Below are positions 12,601 to 24,634 of a DNA stretch of 64,000 bases, piece after piece. This DNA comes from Isoetes taiwanensis (lineage: Eukaryota > Streptophyta > Lycopodiopsida > Isoetales > Isoetaceae). The stretch lies in NCBI GenBank assembly GCA_021234155.1, contig JAJEKV010000343.1, positions 62,001 through 126,000 of the forward strand, written 5' to 3'. The position numbers and the translations under genes were made by a program. The notes beneath the pieces are model-generated. The model ran no database searches. It saw only the letters and a program-made list of their open reading frames with translations, and was not told the origin of the DNA. Numbering within the stretch: position 1 is the first letter of the stretch; every line of letters begins with the position of its first letter.

Positions 12601-13830
12601 CAACCACTACGTTCTCCATAATCCACAATAGAGGGCAGCCAATCTCTATATGTAACAAGAACTTCAAAGCCATTCCGAGTTCTTCTAGCAAGGAATATGA
12701 AGAATAGATGCGATAATAAGAATTTAAAAACTTCAAATACATACAACGGACTAATTGGATAAATTACATTCATGGAGTTATATTGGTGGCAAATTCAGCA
12801 ACAAATGTAGCCTTGGATGCCCATTTATATACAACAAAGAATTTAGTTCATGGAAGAAGTCGGATATACTCACAAATAAAGCTCTGGATATACTCACAAA
12901 TATGGTTACATAGATTATAAGCCACCGCACAACAATGTCAAACATACAAGCCGGTGTGCACATATAACTAATCGCAAATCGGCCCCTCAATTTTAAAGAG
13001 AAGCCTATAATGAACTCTTGCAAAGAATGCAAATGCAAAATTTCAAGCTATTACGAATGCATCACGCTATCTTCTCGCCAATAATGGAGCATCGAATGTT
13101 GACACAACTATAGCAATGAACAGGGAAGGGTGTTACAAGAAAATTTTACATGAAATAATTTCCAAGCAAAAGAGGATCTTGTCGCATTGAAGCAAGAAAG
13201 AAATGGAGGAGAACAGATTTTGAACGTAAAATAATACCAATGATCAATTCAACCGATTAATTTGTCGGAGAAATGATAAGAGCCACTAGACATGCTTATG
13301 AACAAAATAAATATCCCTTCTCATAAGAATGAATCTCATAAGAATGAACTAAGGCTACCTTGTACATGATGAGTAGATCTTCCCCGCTTTAGAGGCAACC
13401 TCCCGCCGATGTTCAGATGTCATCTTGAGTCTCTCCCGCAAGCACAATGGAGTTTGTTGCATTCAAAGCTTCATCCTCTCATGATAAGTCAAATATACGG
13501 CAGAAGGATACTTTGAGGGGAAGGTTTCACATTGAAAGGCCCTCAGAATCGCTTTCTCCCAAACTAAATCTTGCATTATGTAAAGCATGTAATGTAAATG
13601 GCCCAAACATTCACCTTTATAATCAAGGACAGAGCTAATTGCGATAATTCTCAGGTCGTCGAGGCGCATCGCGGCCGAGAAGCTATCCAGATGTTGCTTT
13701 TCCATTCTTAAGCTTTTGTCTATCTGAACCAAACATTAAGGAACAAGCATCTGAAACCCATTCTACAATAGGGTTTCTGCATCCTTCTCCAGCTCAGCCA
13801 TGGACGTAGCTCCATCTGTTCATTTATAAG
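12601..13830. other. Spacer, nothing recognised
   Basis: Short ORFs at 13,447-13,638 (+) and 13,463-13,732 (-) overlap on opposite strands and show no motif. Confidence 0.45.
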
Positions 13831-13831
13831 A

Positions 13832-13966
13832 TCCGACTACTGTGGACGATGAGGAAATTAGCAAGAACTGTAAGGATCTAAGATGTTCTCGATTTACCTG
13901 GTTTCGAATGATGAATAGGTCTGCTACTGGGGATGACGAGGAAATTAGCAAGAACCGTAAGAATTG
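13832..13966. repeat. Two-copy tandem repeat, unit about 85 bases
   Basis: The core GAGGAAATTAGCAAGAAC occurs at about 13,851 and 13,938, each time preceded by a CTACTG-GGA-GA block and followed by GTAAG. Similarity fades outside the core. Confidence 0.65.
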
Positions 13967-14397
13967 ACAAAATCCTGGACTTAACTGCTTTTGAATGTTT
14001 AATAATAATAGGGTTTTGCAGCTATGTAGACATGCGATAGGATTTAACACGCTGGACATAGCCATCTCTCGCTTTGTTCTAAATCGTGAAGGGGAAAAAT
14101 GGCATTCCTTTTTTCATAAGTTTGTCCCGAACACACACAGTTTGGTAGATATTCCCCGTGCCAAAACTAGTACCAAGCTTGCAAAACCAACCAAGACCCA
14201 TGCCCAGAACATACAGCGACTCCTGAGGCCCCGCCTGGGCTCCTGCCCCTACCTCCAAAGAAAACATAGAAGCAAAATCATGGACAATTAAAACCCTAAA
14301 ATACCATGTTCGATGCTTGCATGTTCGATTTAGGATAGTTTGTGAAATTATAGAGGTGTAAACCATTGAAAACGCCACTAAAACTATGTCCGATAGT

Positions 14398-14525
14398 ATG
14401 CGACTCTAGATGTACCAATTAGTACGCCTCATGGAATACCATCATCAAATCATATAAAACCTTAGGGAAACAAGTACAAAAATACAAAAGGAAACCCCCT
14501 GTTATTTTGCTACATATTTCAAATA
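14398..14525 (+). repeat. Dispersed repeat of about 120 bases, copy A
   Basis: CTCTAGATGTACCAATTAGT at about 14,403 begins a stretch collinear with 44,578-44,692. It ends in ACCCCCTGTTATTTTGCTAC, a motif also present in both units of the tandem duplication (near 5,655 and 8,475). One dispersed element therefore leaves its end at four places in the window. Confidence 0.7.
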
Positions 14526-14679
14526 TAAATGATGAATGGGACCCCGTACTGACCAACCAGATTTCCATGAAAACAAAATATATGCACTGAGAATATCAAA
14601 ACACGAACATGGAATGGAAATAGATCAAAGAAAAATATTGTCGTCTAGTTTATACCATATAAACATTGTAGTTTATACC

Positions 14680-15130
14680 ATATAGTCCATCTGCCCGTCT
14701 CAATTCAGAGATGATGTGCACCTGTGTAAATCGAGACAATGAGTCTACACCTTTTCACAGGCAAATAGGTATGCAAGTAGTGTTGTAGGCCCTGCTCCAA
14801 TGTGGGGTTTATGTATACCGATAATGTGCAAGCGTCAAGGTATTGCCTTAGGTTTGCACCTGTATGCACTTGTGCTCTTGCACATTAAGCTTTCTTTTCC
14901 CTCCAGCAGGCCTTGAGGCACTGTGGCTCCATTGCCATTATATAAGCCAGGTTAGGGAGACAAGCATCATCCATATTGACCACCTTATCAACGATTTTGC
15001 GCACAATGAACAGAGAGTTCGGGCAGGTGTCTATGGCTGGTTCCTACAAAGATCGACCATCGAGGATCAGCAGAAGCTTTTTGTAACAGTAGATACCAAT
15101 GATATTTAATCCATCTCAAAAGCAATCCTA
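14680..15130 (-). mobile_element. Truncated LINE fragment (same family as 57,430-59,150)
   Basis: On the minus strand, the segment near 14,900-15,010 encodes VVNMDDACLPNLAYIMAMEP, matching VVNMDDARLPKLAYIMAMEP of the LINE copy at 57.4-59.2 kb. The flanking block (GAGATGATGTG, CAATGAGTCT, CCAATGTGGG.TTTATGT) is also shared. It covers the end of the LINE ORF and the start of its 3' UTR. The reverse transcriptase core and the 3' tail are missing. Confidence 0.75.
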
Positions 15131-15324
15131 TAATCCATTGTGAGAAGGGGAAGACATAAGATAGTCTCGTGGAATATTGAATCATTTAATTTTTTCTTAT
15201 TTCTAGACCATTATAAATTCCCTTTGATAAGAGATCGGTGAAGCAAAGAAGATCATTTGCCAAGAAACCAATGTGTAGCTTTGGCAATATAGCTTTTCGA
15301 AGGGCGATCTGGTTGGATAGTTAA

Positions 15325-15495
15325 GTATTGTACCATAGCAATTGCCTTATTGTGTCCTAGATTGATCAAAGTTCTATTTTTTATTTGTATATTCAATGAT
15401 TCCATAGCAATTGCATGTATTGTAAATTGATCAAGGTTTTGTATATTCAATAATTTTAAGATGTTCAAGAAGCCCAAATTTCATAAATCGTATCA
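15325..15495 (+). mobile_element. LTR-like end related to 10,195-10,301
   Basis: Shares ACCATAGCAATT, TGTATATTCAAT and AGCCCAAATTTCATAAATC with the LTR end before the PBS at 10,304, but contains an internal duplication of the CATAGCAATTGC..TATATTCAAT part. No PBS follows, so it could be the 3' LTR of the same element or an independent solo LTR. Confidence 0.4.
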
Positions 15496-16744
15496 ATGTA
15501 GGATTAATGTTCTGCCTTTGCCAAGCACACTTCTTATCATTTTGCCAATCCGAGCTTTCTCCATTTGAAATATTGATAGGATTACTAGATGTCCTAGATG
15601 TTACGCTATTATGGATATAAGGACCAACATTGTTGGGCCTTTCCATGAATCTCCCATTCTCCTTTGTCCCAATCCCATACCCCTCAACACTCAAATATTG
15701 CTGGTTGGCTTGCATTTGCATTGTATGACTTGCAGATGCTATTTGTTTGTGGCTGCGCATTTGCAATACAGTGACATGGAATGACATGCAAGTATTTTTA
15801 TTCAGGCAATGACATGAAGGTAGAAATTGATCTAGATCCTATTCTTAAAGTTCCTATATTTGACTAGTGCATTTGATCTGAAATTTTTTGGTCACATGTT
15901 AGCCTTAAACTTGGCATTATAGATGCAAGACATGTTCATTTGCTTGAGATCATGCCTTCGTCTATAGTGGACAGAGAGCTTTGGTTTTTTCGCAAGGACT
16001 GGCAAAGCATTTTAACACATACAATCAAACTAACCCAATCCTCAATTGGAATAAAAAAAGCTTCGCAAGAACCCCACAAACAAGATGTGGACAATTTTTT
16101 TTGGCTTCATCCACCCTTGTGTGGAATCTTCCATCTTTCCAGATACATAATTATCTGCAGGTATAGAACCAAACAAATCCATATCAATGGGCATGCTCTG
16201 TTCATCCACCAGTCAAAGAGTGCTTTTCTTAAAAGTCACTGGATTGGAGATATAGTAATTCCCTACTTTGTCCTTCTAATATAGGCAGCACAATATTCAA
16301 AATCTCAAGGAGAGCTTTTTTAAAAGACCCTATCACTGCAGTTGGAGTTATAGTAATTGTCAATGAAAATGCTCCTTTAGGTGGTGAAGACCACCAATGG
16401 AAATGCTCTTTTATGTGGTCTTTTAGGTGAAAACTAAAGAACCACGAATGGAAATGCCTGGGCGTGGTCTAGAAGTAGCACACCAATCCTAGAACATGTG
16501 TGACTCAAATTCAAAACTGCTTAGAGTTGCATGTATGACTCAAATTCAAGACCGCCCAGAGTCGCAGTATGTATAGATATGTCCCATGCCCCGTTGTAGG
16601 TCCTGTGGATGTTAAAATTATATTTATTTATCTATCCCTCCCACTTTGCTTATCCAAACTAGTAAGTCAGCCCTTATTGGATCTATCAAATACCATGACA
16701 TGCAAATCATTCAACTTTTTCCGCTTCTACTATCACTTGTAAAG
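15496..16744. other. Spacer, nothing recognised
   Basis: Overlapping ORFs at 15,431-15,787 (-) and 15,940-16,284 (+) show no family motif. A two-copy 43-base repeat built on GACTCAAATTCAA lies at about 16,500-16,565. Confidence 0.4.
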
Positions 16745-16974
16745 TTGGGGTGTTTTTGAAGGGCTTTTTGAAGGGCTTTATGTCCGCCTCCAACCACAAC
16801 TGCACGCTGGCCCTCGGCTTCGCTTCTACTACCACGGCCCCCCCCGCCTCCCCCTCATGCCCACGCTCTCTCAGCCCGCTCCATCTACTTCTCCACTCAG
16901 CCTCTGCTTCCCGGCCTCCCCCATGACTCCTGGCATGATACCATCCCCAATGACACAAATAGGAATTGTGCTTC

Positions 16975-17460
16975 CGGGGTGGTCTCATGGAATTGTCGAG
17001 GCTTCCCTTAGCGAAGGGGGCCGATACCAACTTCAGAGTGGCGGCCGGTATGGATCTCATCTTCCTCATGGAGACATGGGGAGCATGCCGGGCTTCTGAG
17101 CACGGACGGGTTTCTTAGGGTTACCAACATTTCGGTCTTCAATATTGCATTGGACGGCGGGGTCATGGTGGAGCGGCTTGCTACTAGGACAACCTTGGCA
17201 CATTAGGTTACCCTCCGGAAGACGCCATGCGACACAAATCGGGTTCGGTTTGTGCATAATACCGCTGGTAACCCCTCTTTTTCGGCCCGGCTTGTTATTT
17301 CCCTCACGCCAGACAAAGACCTTCTATCGCAGCCCACCCCGTCTGCGGATAGGATGGACCCGTGATGTCGATCTATATGTTGACCTCCACAGTGATCAGC
17401 AGTTGGGTAGGGTCGTCCTTCTTGGAGATTTCAATGCCGCCGGATGAGAGAGCAGCCCAT
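16975..17460 (+). pseudogene. LINE AP-endonuclease domain, frameshifted
   Basis: In order on the plus strand: VVSWNCRGFP (the SWN start of endonuclease-exonuclease-phosphatase domains), MDLIFLMETW (the hydrophobic strand before the catalytic glutamate), NIALDGGVMVERLAT, and VVLLGDFNAAG (the catalytic GDFN motif). The pieces lie in different frames with in-frame stops between them. An intact domain would nick target DNA for target-primed reverse transcription. Confidence 0.8.
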
Positions 17461-18559
17461 GGCGCCAGGCCCCCTCCGGCGACGATGTCCCCGCAGCCTA
17501 CGCTGTGGAGAAGTAGCCCCGCCACGCTGGTCGGATGACAAATGTGTCACTCGCTTTGGGCGCATTACGCCGTGCTCCCGCTTATGTGGCATTTTTTGAC
17601 TTGATAATTTGCAAATGGTTTTCACACAAAGGGCCCGATTTCGCAAGTGCACATGCAGACAGGACAATCAGGGGGAGGGTCTGGTGTGGTGGACTATGTG
17701 CTTGAAGTTAGGCGTGCAAGATATGCATCTCATCAGCCGTTTTCCGGGTGGGCGGACAGCCGCGGGATGAGGAGGTCGACTCAGATCACCTCCCACTTTA
17801 TTTGGACCTGGTTTGGCGAGCCGCCAACCCCCACTATGCCGGCCCACTTGAGTCTCTCGGTTGAGAGACTGATTATGAGCAGCAGAGGACTACGCCGAGA
17901 TGCTCATGGACGCCCCCAGCACTCTCTGTTGACCTCCACACTAGAGCAGCAGGCATGCACTAGTGACCCGCTTATTACGGGATGCAGCGGAAAAGCTTTG
18001 GCAGACCCCTGCCGCCGCTCGAAGAAGCAACATTCCCGCGTAATCGATGGTTTGATGCGATTGAAAGAACGCAGCGCAGCCTACATCTCGATCCGGATAA
18101 GTACCCGGTTGCATTGACCCACCCACTGCACCCGCGCCCATCCAGAAGGACAATAAAGGCGCTGGGTACCTTGCCAAGCATCGTGGGAGATGTTCGGGCT
18201 CATTGACACCTCATCCTCAACCTTTTGGCGCAGAGTGCTTCAAGGCTGACCCGATTTGGCTGTGGGACATCACACCCGCAAAGTGGGGAATGCGGTACTG
18301 CGGCCGGCTCTATGACGATCTCGGCCAGTGGACGCCCATACCCCCTACCGGGATGGCCTCCCCCATTGGTTCTCGTGGACGAGGATGTTGAGGAGGGCCG
18401 GCAACGTTAGCTAATGGAAGGCACCACTGATGGTATGTGCCGAAGTTACTCAAGTGGGCGTGGCACCACTTTGTGCCGGTCCTCACTACCCCTGTTCAAC
18501 GAGCATTGCGGGAGGGTTTCCGACAATGGACCTAGCGAGGGGTTGTTCCCATTCACAAG

Positions 18560-19620
18560 GCGGGCGACCCACCTTGTCCGCCAATTACCGGACGATCATG
18601 GTCGATTCAAGATTTGCCAAACCGTTGGGGGCATTCTCGGCGGCCGTTGACCACGAGGCCGGCCGGATATGCGAGCCCTCACCACGGAGCCGGGACCCGC
18701 CACTCGCGATTGACCATATCTTTACTGCGCTGGCATCGGGATTGAAACGGCCCGAATCATCGGCCGACTTGTATTCTTTGCTTTATTGGACTTCGACGAA
18801 AGGCTTTTGATGGGTCCCGAGGGAAAAAGGCGTGGGCTGAAACTGCGTCAATCGGGGCTCCATTTGCCGCCGTGCGGAAATGCCATATCACGTTGTTGCG
18901 AGAGTTGTTTTGGCGAGGATGCGCCGGCAGACCAAGCATTCACCGGTAGTATCGAGGGGTCCGGCGGGGTGCCCCTCTCGCCAACACTTTTGGCCTCTAC
19001 ATTGTCCCGATTAGAGCCCCCGCCACGAGCATGGGGGATGGCATCGGCTTTTTGCACCGGGTCATCCGCGACTCATCTATCTCACGGACGATGTTGGCTC
19101 ACGCCCACACCCCAAAAGCTATCTTGCTCTCACCCGGATGCCCTAGACACATTTTGTCGCTGAACTTGACTTAAGCGTCAATCGGCCAAGACCAAGGGGT
19201 GGTTCTCATATCCTCTTCCGCCACCCCATGCCTCCCCACTCACATATCGGGACAGCCACGGTGGATGTCACGCCCACCTACAAGTACCTAGGGGTGGAGT
19301 TCCCCTCCTCGCTGGCGTTGGAGGCTGTCTATCCTAAACTAGGGTGACAAAGAAAGCCGAAAGCGCTTTATGCCATGAGACAACAAATCACCAGGCTGAG
19401 CTATATGATTGGGACATCACCACATCCGTTCGCAGTGGTCGAGCTCGCCCTTCAGACGGGGTCGAGGTTTGGGTCTGGGATGCCTCTTTGGCGACTGGAA
19501 TGACTTGGAGCAGTGCGAAGGCATTTTTGGCACGCGGGCGCAGGGTGAAACCTTGATCCCCCCTATCGATTCTTTGCAAGTAGAAACTGGATTCTTGCCG
19601 CCCGCCACGGGCAGCCCTTG
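18560..19620 (+). pseudogene. LINE reverse transcriptase domain, frameshifted
   Basis: Blocks in family order: ANYRTIMVDSRFAKPLGA (the NYR motif), IDHIFTALASG, a KAFD core at about 18,800, RGVRRGAPLANTFGLYIV (counterpart of GVKQGCPLSPTLFGLYID in intact elements), a DDV remnant of the catalytic YADD, then VTPTYKYLGVEF, a typical post-catalytic block. Frameshifts and stops are numerous. The catalytic core is eroded (ILTDDVG instead of YADD). Confidence 0.8.
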
Positions 19621-20376
19621 ATAGACACATCGTCTATTTTTGGAAAGTGGTTACTTATGGGTGATGCTCGGCCCTCCGACTGGGCTTTACACCGCGGGCC
19701 ATGAGTCCATGGCGGCTTAGGGCCCGTTGGAGGGGTAAAGAGATTAGTGGTTCGCCCGGATGGAACGCGGGGGAACATGTGATGCGCATACCGTGGGGCC
19801 TTGGCCGATCGTGACCCGACTGGGGAGTACCTAGATGCTTGTTTCCTTGGCAAGCTCGGGACCCCATTGCTCTAGAGCAGTCAAAATGGCCCATTACAAG
19901 GAGCACATCAACCCCGTGTTAGCCCGGGGCCCACAGCCTCTACCTGCGTTCCCAACCGCCGGAAAAAGCGCTACTCATTGCCTCCATTCGCACCCGAGTG
20001 CCCACCATCTTCGCGATCGAGGCGGGCCGAGGTGGATTGGGGAGCCCGCCCGAGACAGGAGCTCTGTCAGTCCGGGCCAAGCGGGTGCCATTGAGGATGA
20101 GTCTCACACTCGAGAGTTGCCCGGCCCGCCGCGGTCGAGTCCGGGCGATGCACGCCTCTTTAGCCCGGGGACGTGCCCTTGCATTTACCGATGAACACAA
20201 TCCCGTCGATGCGTGCCACAGTCATACATCGGGGAGGTGATGCCCCGGACTGCGAGGTCACCTTTGCCCCACCGGGTCAGTCCGTCCGACCTAGGCACTA
20301 CGGGTGGTGCATGACTGTATATATTGGGATGTTTCTCGCATTTTATATGATTAACTGCTTTGTCACAGGGTGATTG

Positions 20377-20520
20377 CCCGCGGTTTTTCCTTCGAAAACC
20401 TTCGGTGAGGGTTTTTATCCGGACAAAGAATCCGTACTGGCGCGTTTTTTGTATTGGGTCCCATAGGACCCATTGGTCTCCCGTGGGCGATAAAAAGTAC
20501 CTTCCTTCCTTCCTTCCTTA
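20377..20520 (+). repeat. LINE 3' UTR with conserved hairpin and CCTT tail
   Basis: The hairpin GGTTTT-loop-AAAACC lies at about 20,385-20,402, followed by a G-rich/T-rich segment, a GGTCCCATAGGACC palindrome (about 20,458-20,471), GATAAAAAGT and a CCTT microsatellite. The same order occurs in reverse complement at 57,430-57,560. LINE 3' ends are the part recognised by the element's own reverse transcriptase, which would explain the conservation. Confidence 0.7.
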
Positions 20521-20575
20521 TCTTGTTGCCACGGTTTTAGCAGGAATTCTTTTTTATAAAAATCTATAATGGAAC

Positions 20576-21016
20576 AGTCTAAGGGCATATACATTTATTT
20601 TTTTGAACTCTATGGCCCATTAAGAAGTTTCAAATTGAAGTCTTGAAGTTCTAAATTGCAAGAATCTACTATTCATGGACTTCAACTGTTCATATTTTTC
20701 CGAGGGATTTGATATATCCCAATGATATCTTTCCACAATCTTCTCCAACAATAAGGGTTAAGGATCACTTGGACATGAAGGATCCTTTGCAAAATTCTCC
20801 AAACACGACATGGAATTGGAAAATGGCTTTTGCTGAGTAGCAAGGAGAACCACTTCACATCAGGTATTTATCTCTTCATAGTTGTTCCCTACATATCTTC
20901 AAAACCAATCTGCTGAACTCAATTTGGAACATGCAATGTTGCTTCTTAGATCTCTGGACTTAAATCTCTGGATCACAATAGGTCGAGTGGAACGTATAAG
21001 CAGCAGCAGTGTAGTT
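20576..21016. other. 3' flank of the SAC phosphatase gene
   Basis: AT-rich and without an ORF of interest. It probably contains the 3' UTR and polyadenylation region of the minus-strand gene ending at 21,017. No single clear poly(A) signal could be chosen. Confidence 0.35.
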
Positions 21017-24000
21017 TTAACATAGCTTACAAAGGCGAGGTCTGCTGCAAAATTGGCGTCCATTTATTTTAATAACTGCCATCAAACCGGCAGTCAACCC
21101 TCCCCACACAACGGAATAGAAAAAGTGGGAAATGTCTTCACGCACTGCAGGAAACCCTGATTGAGGTTTAGTGCTCTTGGAAGAGAGAGAAGATACAGAA
21201 TAATTACCTTGCCGTAATGAGATTGTAGTCAAGGTTAACCCTGCTACTGTCAGAATTGAAGCAAATGGAAGATACTGCATACAAAATCTATCAGGACCCA
21301 TAGCAAACTTTCTAATAAAAACTCCGGAGGCAAACTTACTGCTATTGCTTCAAAACCATTCAACTGGAATGGAGAAGGTTTGAGAGGGCTTGCATTGTAG
21401 TGGCCAGTTATAAGGTCAAGGGCATCCTGAGCATTAGCACAAAAAATATAAGGTTATTGTACCATAAACCCACCAATCAATGAAGGAAAGTATAACAATA
21501 ATCATGGATAGTTTTGCTTACTTGTCGAGTACCATCTTGGAAATTATTAAGATAATAACGGGCAAGAGAACTATAGCCATCCCTTAAAAATCCCCAGATT
21601 GTGCGACTCCCATACCTGAAAAGTTTAAAAGTCGTAATGATTTTCATGTTGCATCAGGCGCGAGCTATTCCAAGATACCTGACAAAATCACCCTTTAAAG
21701 CTGGTGTTCCTGAATATTGCATACTGATTTCATCACCATGATCTGCCCACACTGAAACACCAACATCCACATCCATGCATTTCATCTTAGATTATCAACC
21801 ATGCACCACAACCTGACAATGCAGTCAGATTTTAAGCCTGCCAGCCTGAGATGCCAAATACTTACTGATTTTAAATTGATCATCAAATTCTGGATGTTGA
21901 TTGATTGTTTCTAAGGAATTTAAAACCTGCAACTGTCGAAGTTGGCTTTCCAGGGATCGCCGTGCGAAGAGACTCTGCAGGTCATGGACATAAAGTAAAG
22001 ACGTGCAGCTATTGTGTAACAGTGTGCATCAAGTTATAAGCTATGGAGAACTAATTGTGCACCTGGGTAACATTAGTTCGATCTAAGCAGTCAACACAAT
22101 TGGTACGTACAACCCCTTTCTGCTCTTCAATTATGTCACCAAAGGTGGTAGCAAGAAAAAACCTATATAGCAAATCCAACGAGCAGCATAGCATCAAAAT
22201 GGACACCATTTACAGCCTTAGCATGGACTCAAAAATATCACAAACCCTTGATGTTTAATGTCATCTGCAATCTGATCATAGAGAATAGAAAGTCGCTCAA
22301 AATGCATCTGTCCACAGATGTGGTGAAAGTCAAACGGGACATATCTGTAAAACAAATTGCAATTGGTTTTGTTCTGTATTCTAGACACATAGTAAAATAT
22401 GTAAGGAAGGTGAAGAACTATTACCGCAACTTATGATTGACCAACTTCTCCATTGCATTTGCATATGCTGAACTAAGTACAGCCTCATTTCCTTGCTGAA
22501 ACCGAAAGAAGTCAGAGTTGATCCATGTCAATGCCAGTTAAAATGGATCCAAGCTTCCACTATACCTGATTGATGAGATCAATGGCAAGAATAGAACCGT
22601 ATCTTGCCTCTAGGTCTTGGAAATGGCGTTCGACGACATTGGGCTATCAATCAAGTCAAGATGATGATAATGATGATAATAAACTACATTATGGCTGAAA
22701 CATCATGTACTTACTGTCTTATCAAGGCATATAGCCTTGATTTCAGGCCTATATGTGAGATCAGCAATCTGCTCCCACAGAACAGGAATTGATCCACGGA
22801 TCTGCAACAACAGATTGAAATTGCAATAGAGCAAAATATTATAGCTTATGATGGAGCAACAGATAACATCTCTCAGTATACCTGATTCTATATTATACCT
22901 GGACATATGAAGCTACAAAGCCATCAACTTCAAGCAGCTGTTCTGTTTCAACAAAATTTGCAACAGATCCTTCCATATCGGCACCTCTTCGCCATAAGCG
23001 GGTGCCTGTAGAGTAGACCTTTAAAATATAGTCTCCCCAAAGCCATTGTAATATCCAATGATTAAAAATAAATATCTCATCTTCCAGAAGAAAATTGCTC
23101 ACCAATTCTGCGTATACACCGCCTTGAGATCAATGTAACACGAAGGGACTTTTCGCCTATTGTGGCTTGCACTGTCTGAAAACGTAGCTATTGTTAAGAT
23201 GCTCAGTTTTAAAGTGTACATCTCCACTGGCTGGTACGGCAGAGTTTATTTTAATTCAAATATATGCTATTGAGTATATGATCCGGTTTAAATGAAACCA
23301 TGGGTGATCCTAAAACCCAAAGGATATTGCCCTGAATCACGGGTAAAATGTAGGGCTCCGCCTAAAAATCACAATGAACATATTAGTAGGATTCCAAAAG
23401 CTGTTTAAACTGTTAATTGACAAGGAAAGAGGATACCTTGGCCTCAATCAACTCTTCCAATAAATGCTTGTTCCATGTAAACCTGGGTTCAGCCTTTACA
23501 TACAAAATTGGTAAGGTTTCTATATCAAAAATTGACAGATAAGCTAGTAACTTCCCCACCTGCTTCCAAAGTGATTGAGCTCTTCTTGATGTTCCCATGT
23601 TGTTTGAAACTTGTCTGCTGTAAACAGGCAATCAAGATGAGTCAAATGGTTGCAGTCCAGAGTTAACAACATGAACGTGCAGGAAACATACAAGAGGGTT
23701 AAATCCGTATCATATGAAAAAATATAGTCCAGGTGTTGACACAACAGTTTTCAACAGACTTAGAAAATGTGCTTCATCCTTTCTCTGCAAGATAGGAAAA
23801 GGACAAAAATAAATGAACCAGGGCAAATATGAGAAAACTCAGAGCTCATAAATACCTCCTGGATGCTGAGATTTTTGAGGTTGGTATTGCAGACTAGAAA
23901 CTTCATAGAAGTTATACGGAAAACAGGAGAACCGTGATAATTACCAACCTGACTTCTGGCAGTGCATACCAGAATGTAAGTACCTGAGAACCACATAACA

Positions 24001-24634
24001 AGTTTAAGGTCAAACTTTCAATGATCAAATAGCTAATGCTGCAAACGGCTGTAGTGTGGGTCGATTTTTCTAGTAAGGTTAAAATAAATCAATCAAAGTG
24101 GTCAAAATTCGCTTTGCTATGTCCCATATTATTTGAACTAATATCAATAGGTTATATGAGCTAAAAAGTTATGTTTCGTACTATATAACTGCCAAATGAT
24201 CCACTTATGTGACATTGCAGTTTATTTACATTCAAGAACAGACAGCAAAATCAGCAAAATGAGAATCTTTGCCACAAACAAAATGAGCAAAATGGTTACC
24301 TGCTAACAGCCTGATTAATCCCACCACACCAAAGACCTCTGTAGCTGTTAGTGCTTTTTGACTAGAAAGGTTAGGCAACTCACCTGCAACATTATAAAGC
24401 AGACTGCGTTAAGTTGCTTGCATTGAAGATATACCCTGATACTTTTCGGTCATGATAAGAATGCACAATGATGAAGCTGAACAACTTACTAATCAACTGC
24501 ACTTCTCCATCTGGGCGGCTTATTGCAAGAACTGGATGTGGTCCACCATCTGTTGGCTCAAATATGAACTGGTCAGGGAGTTCCCATAGGCGCATGGAAG
24601 TGCAGATCCTTGACTGTTGCAAATACTCAGCCAT
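21017..24634 (-). CDS. SAC7: SAC-domain phosphoinositide phosphatase, SAC6/7/8 (RHD4) type, 20 exons
   Basis: Plant SAC6/7/8 proteins are ER/Golgi-vesicle membrane phosphatases removing phosphate from phosphoinositides; RHD4/SAC7 acts on PI4P during tip growth. Exons (minus): 24,634-24,490; 24,383-24,300; 23,983-23,856; 23,784-23,692; 23,614-23,560; 23,493-23,437; 23,361-23,331; 23,171-23,103; 23,005-22,899; 22,801-22,715; 22,643-22,566; 22,495-22,425; 22,344-22,246; 22,162-22,063; 21,974-21,866; 21,751-21,679; 21,615-21,522; 21,426-21,340; 21,274-21,208; 21,144-21,017. Phases agree throughout and give about 586 residues, the family size. N-terminus: [18 protein letters not shown]. Catalytic CX5R(T): [10 protein letters not shown] (exon 14). 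C-terminus: two hydrophobic segments, then [13 protein letters not shown]. Oddities: exon 4 has one extra T (A6 run at 23,717-23,722, plus strand), breaking the frame; intron 7 starts GC. The exact paralogue is uncertain. Confidence 0.92.

Larger units (their letters stand above)
16745..20575 (+). mobile_element. Nearly full-length, degenerate LINE (endonuclease + reverse transcriptase)
   Basis: GC content jumps at about 16,745 and drops back at about 20,575. Inside, broken plus-strand frames read in the LINE order: an endonuclease block (16,980-17,460), a middle region without motif, reverse transcriptase blocks (18,560-19,620) and a conserved C-terminal block (about 19,620-19,720). The 3' UTR (20,375-20,575) holds the hairpin GGTTTTTCCTTCGAAAACC and ends in a CCTT microsatellite rather than a long poly(A). 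Stops and frameshifts interrupt every domain, so it cannot be active. Other copies of the family: 57,430-59,150 (-), 14,680-15,130 (-) and a tail at 33,575-33,695 (+). Confidence 0.85.

Noticed and set aside
20499-20520. CCTT microsatellite as an independent repeat
   Set aside because: Best explained as the tail of the LINE.
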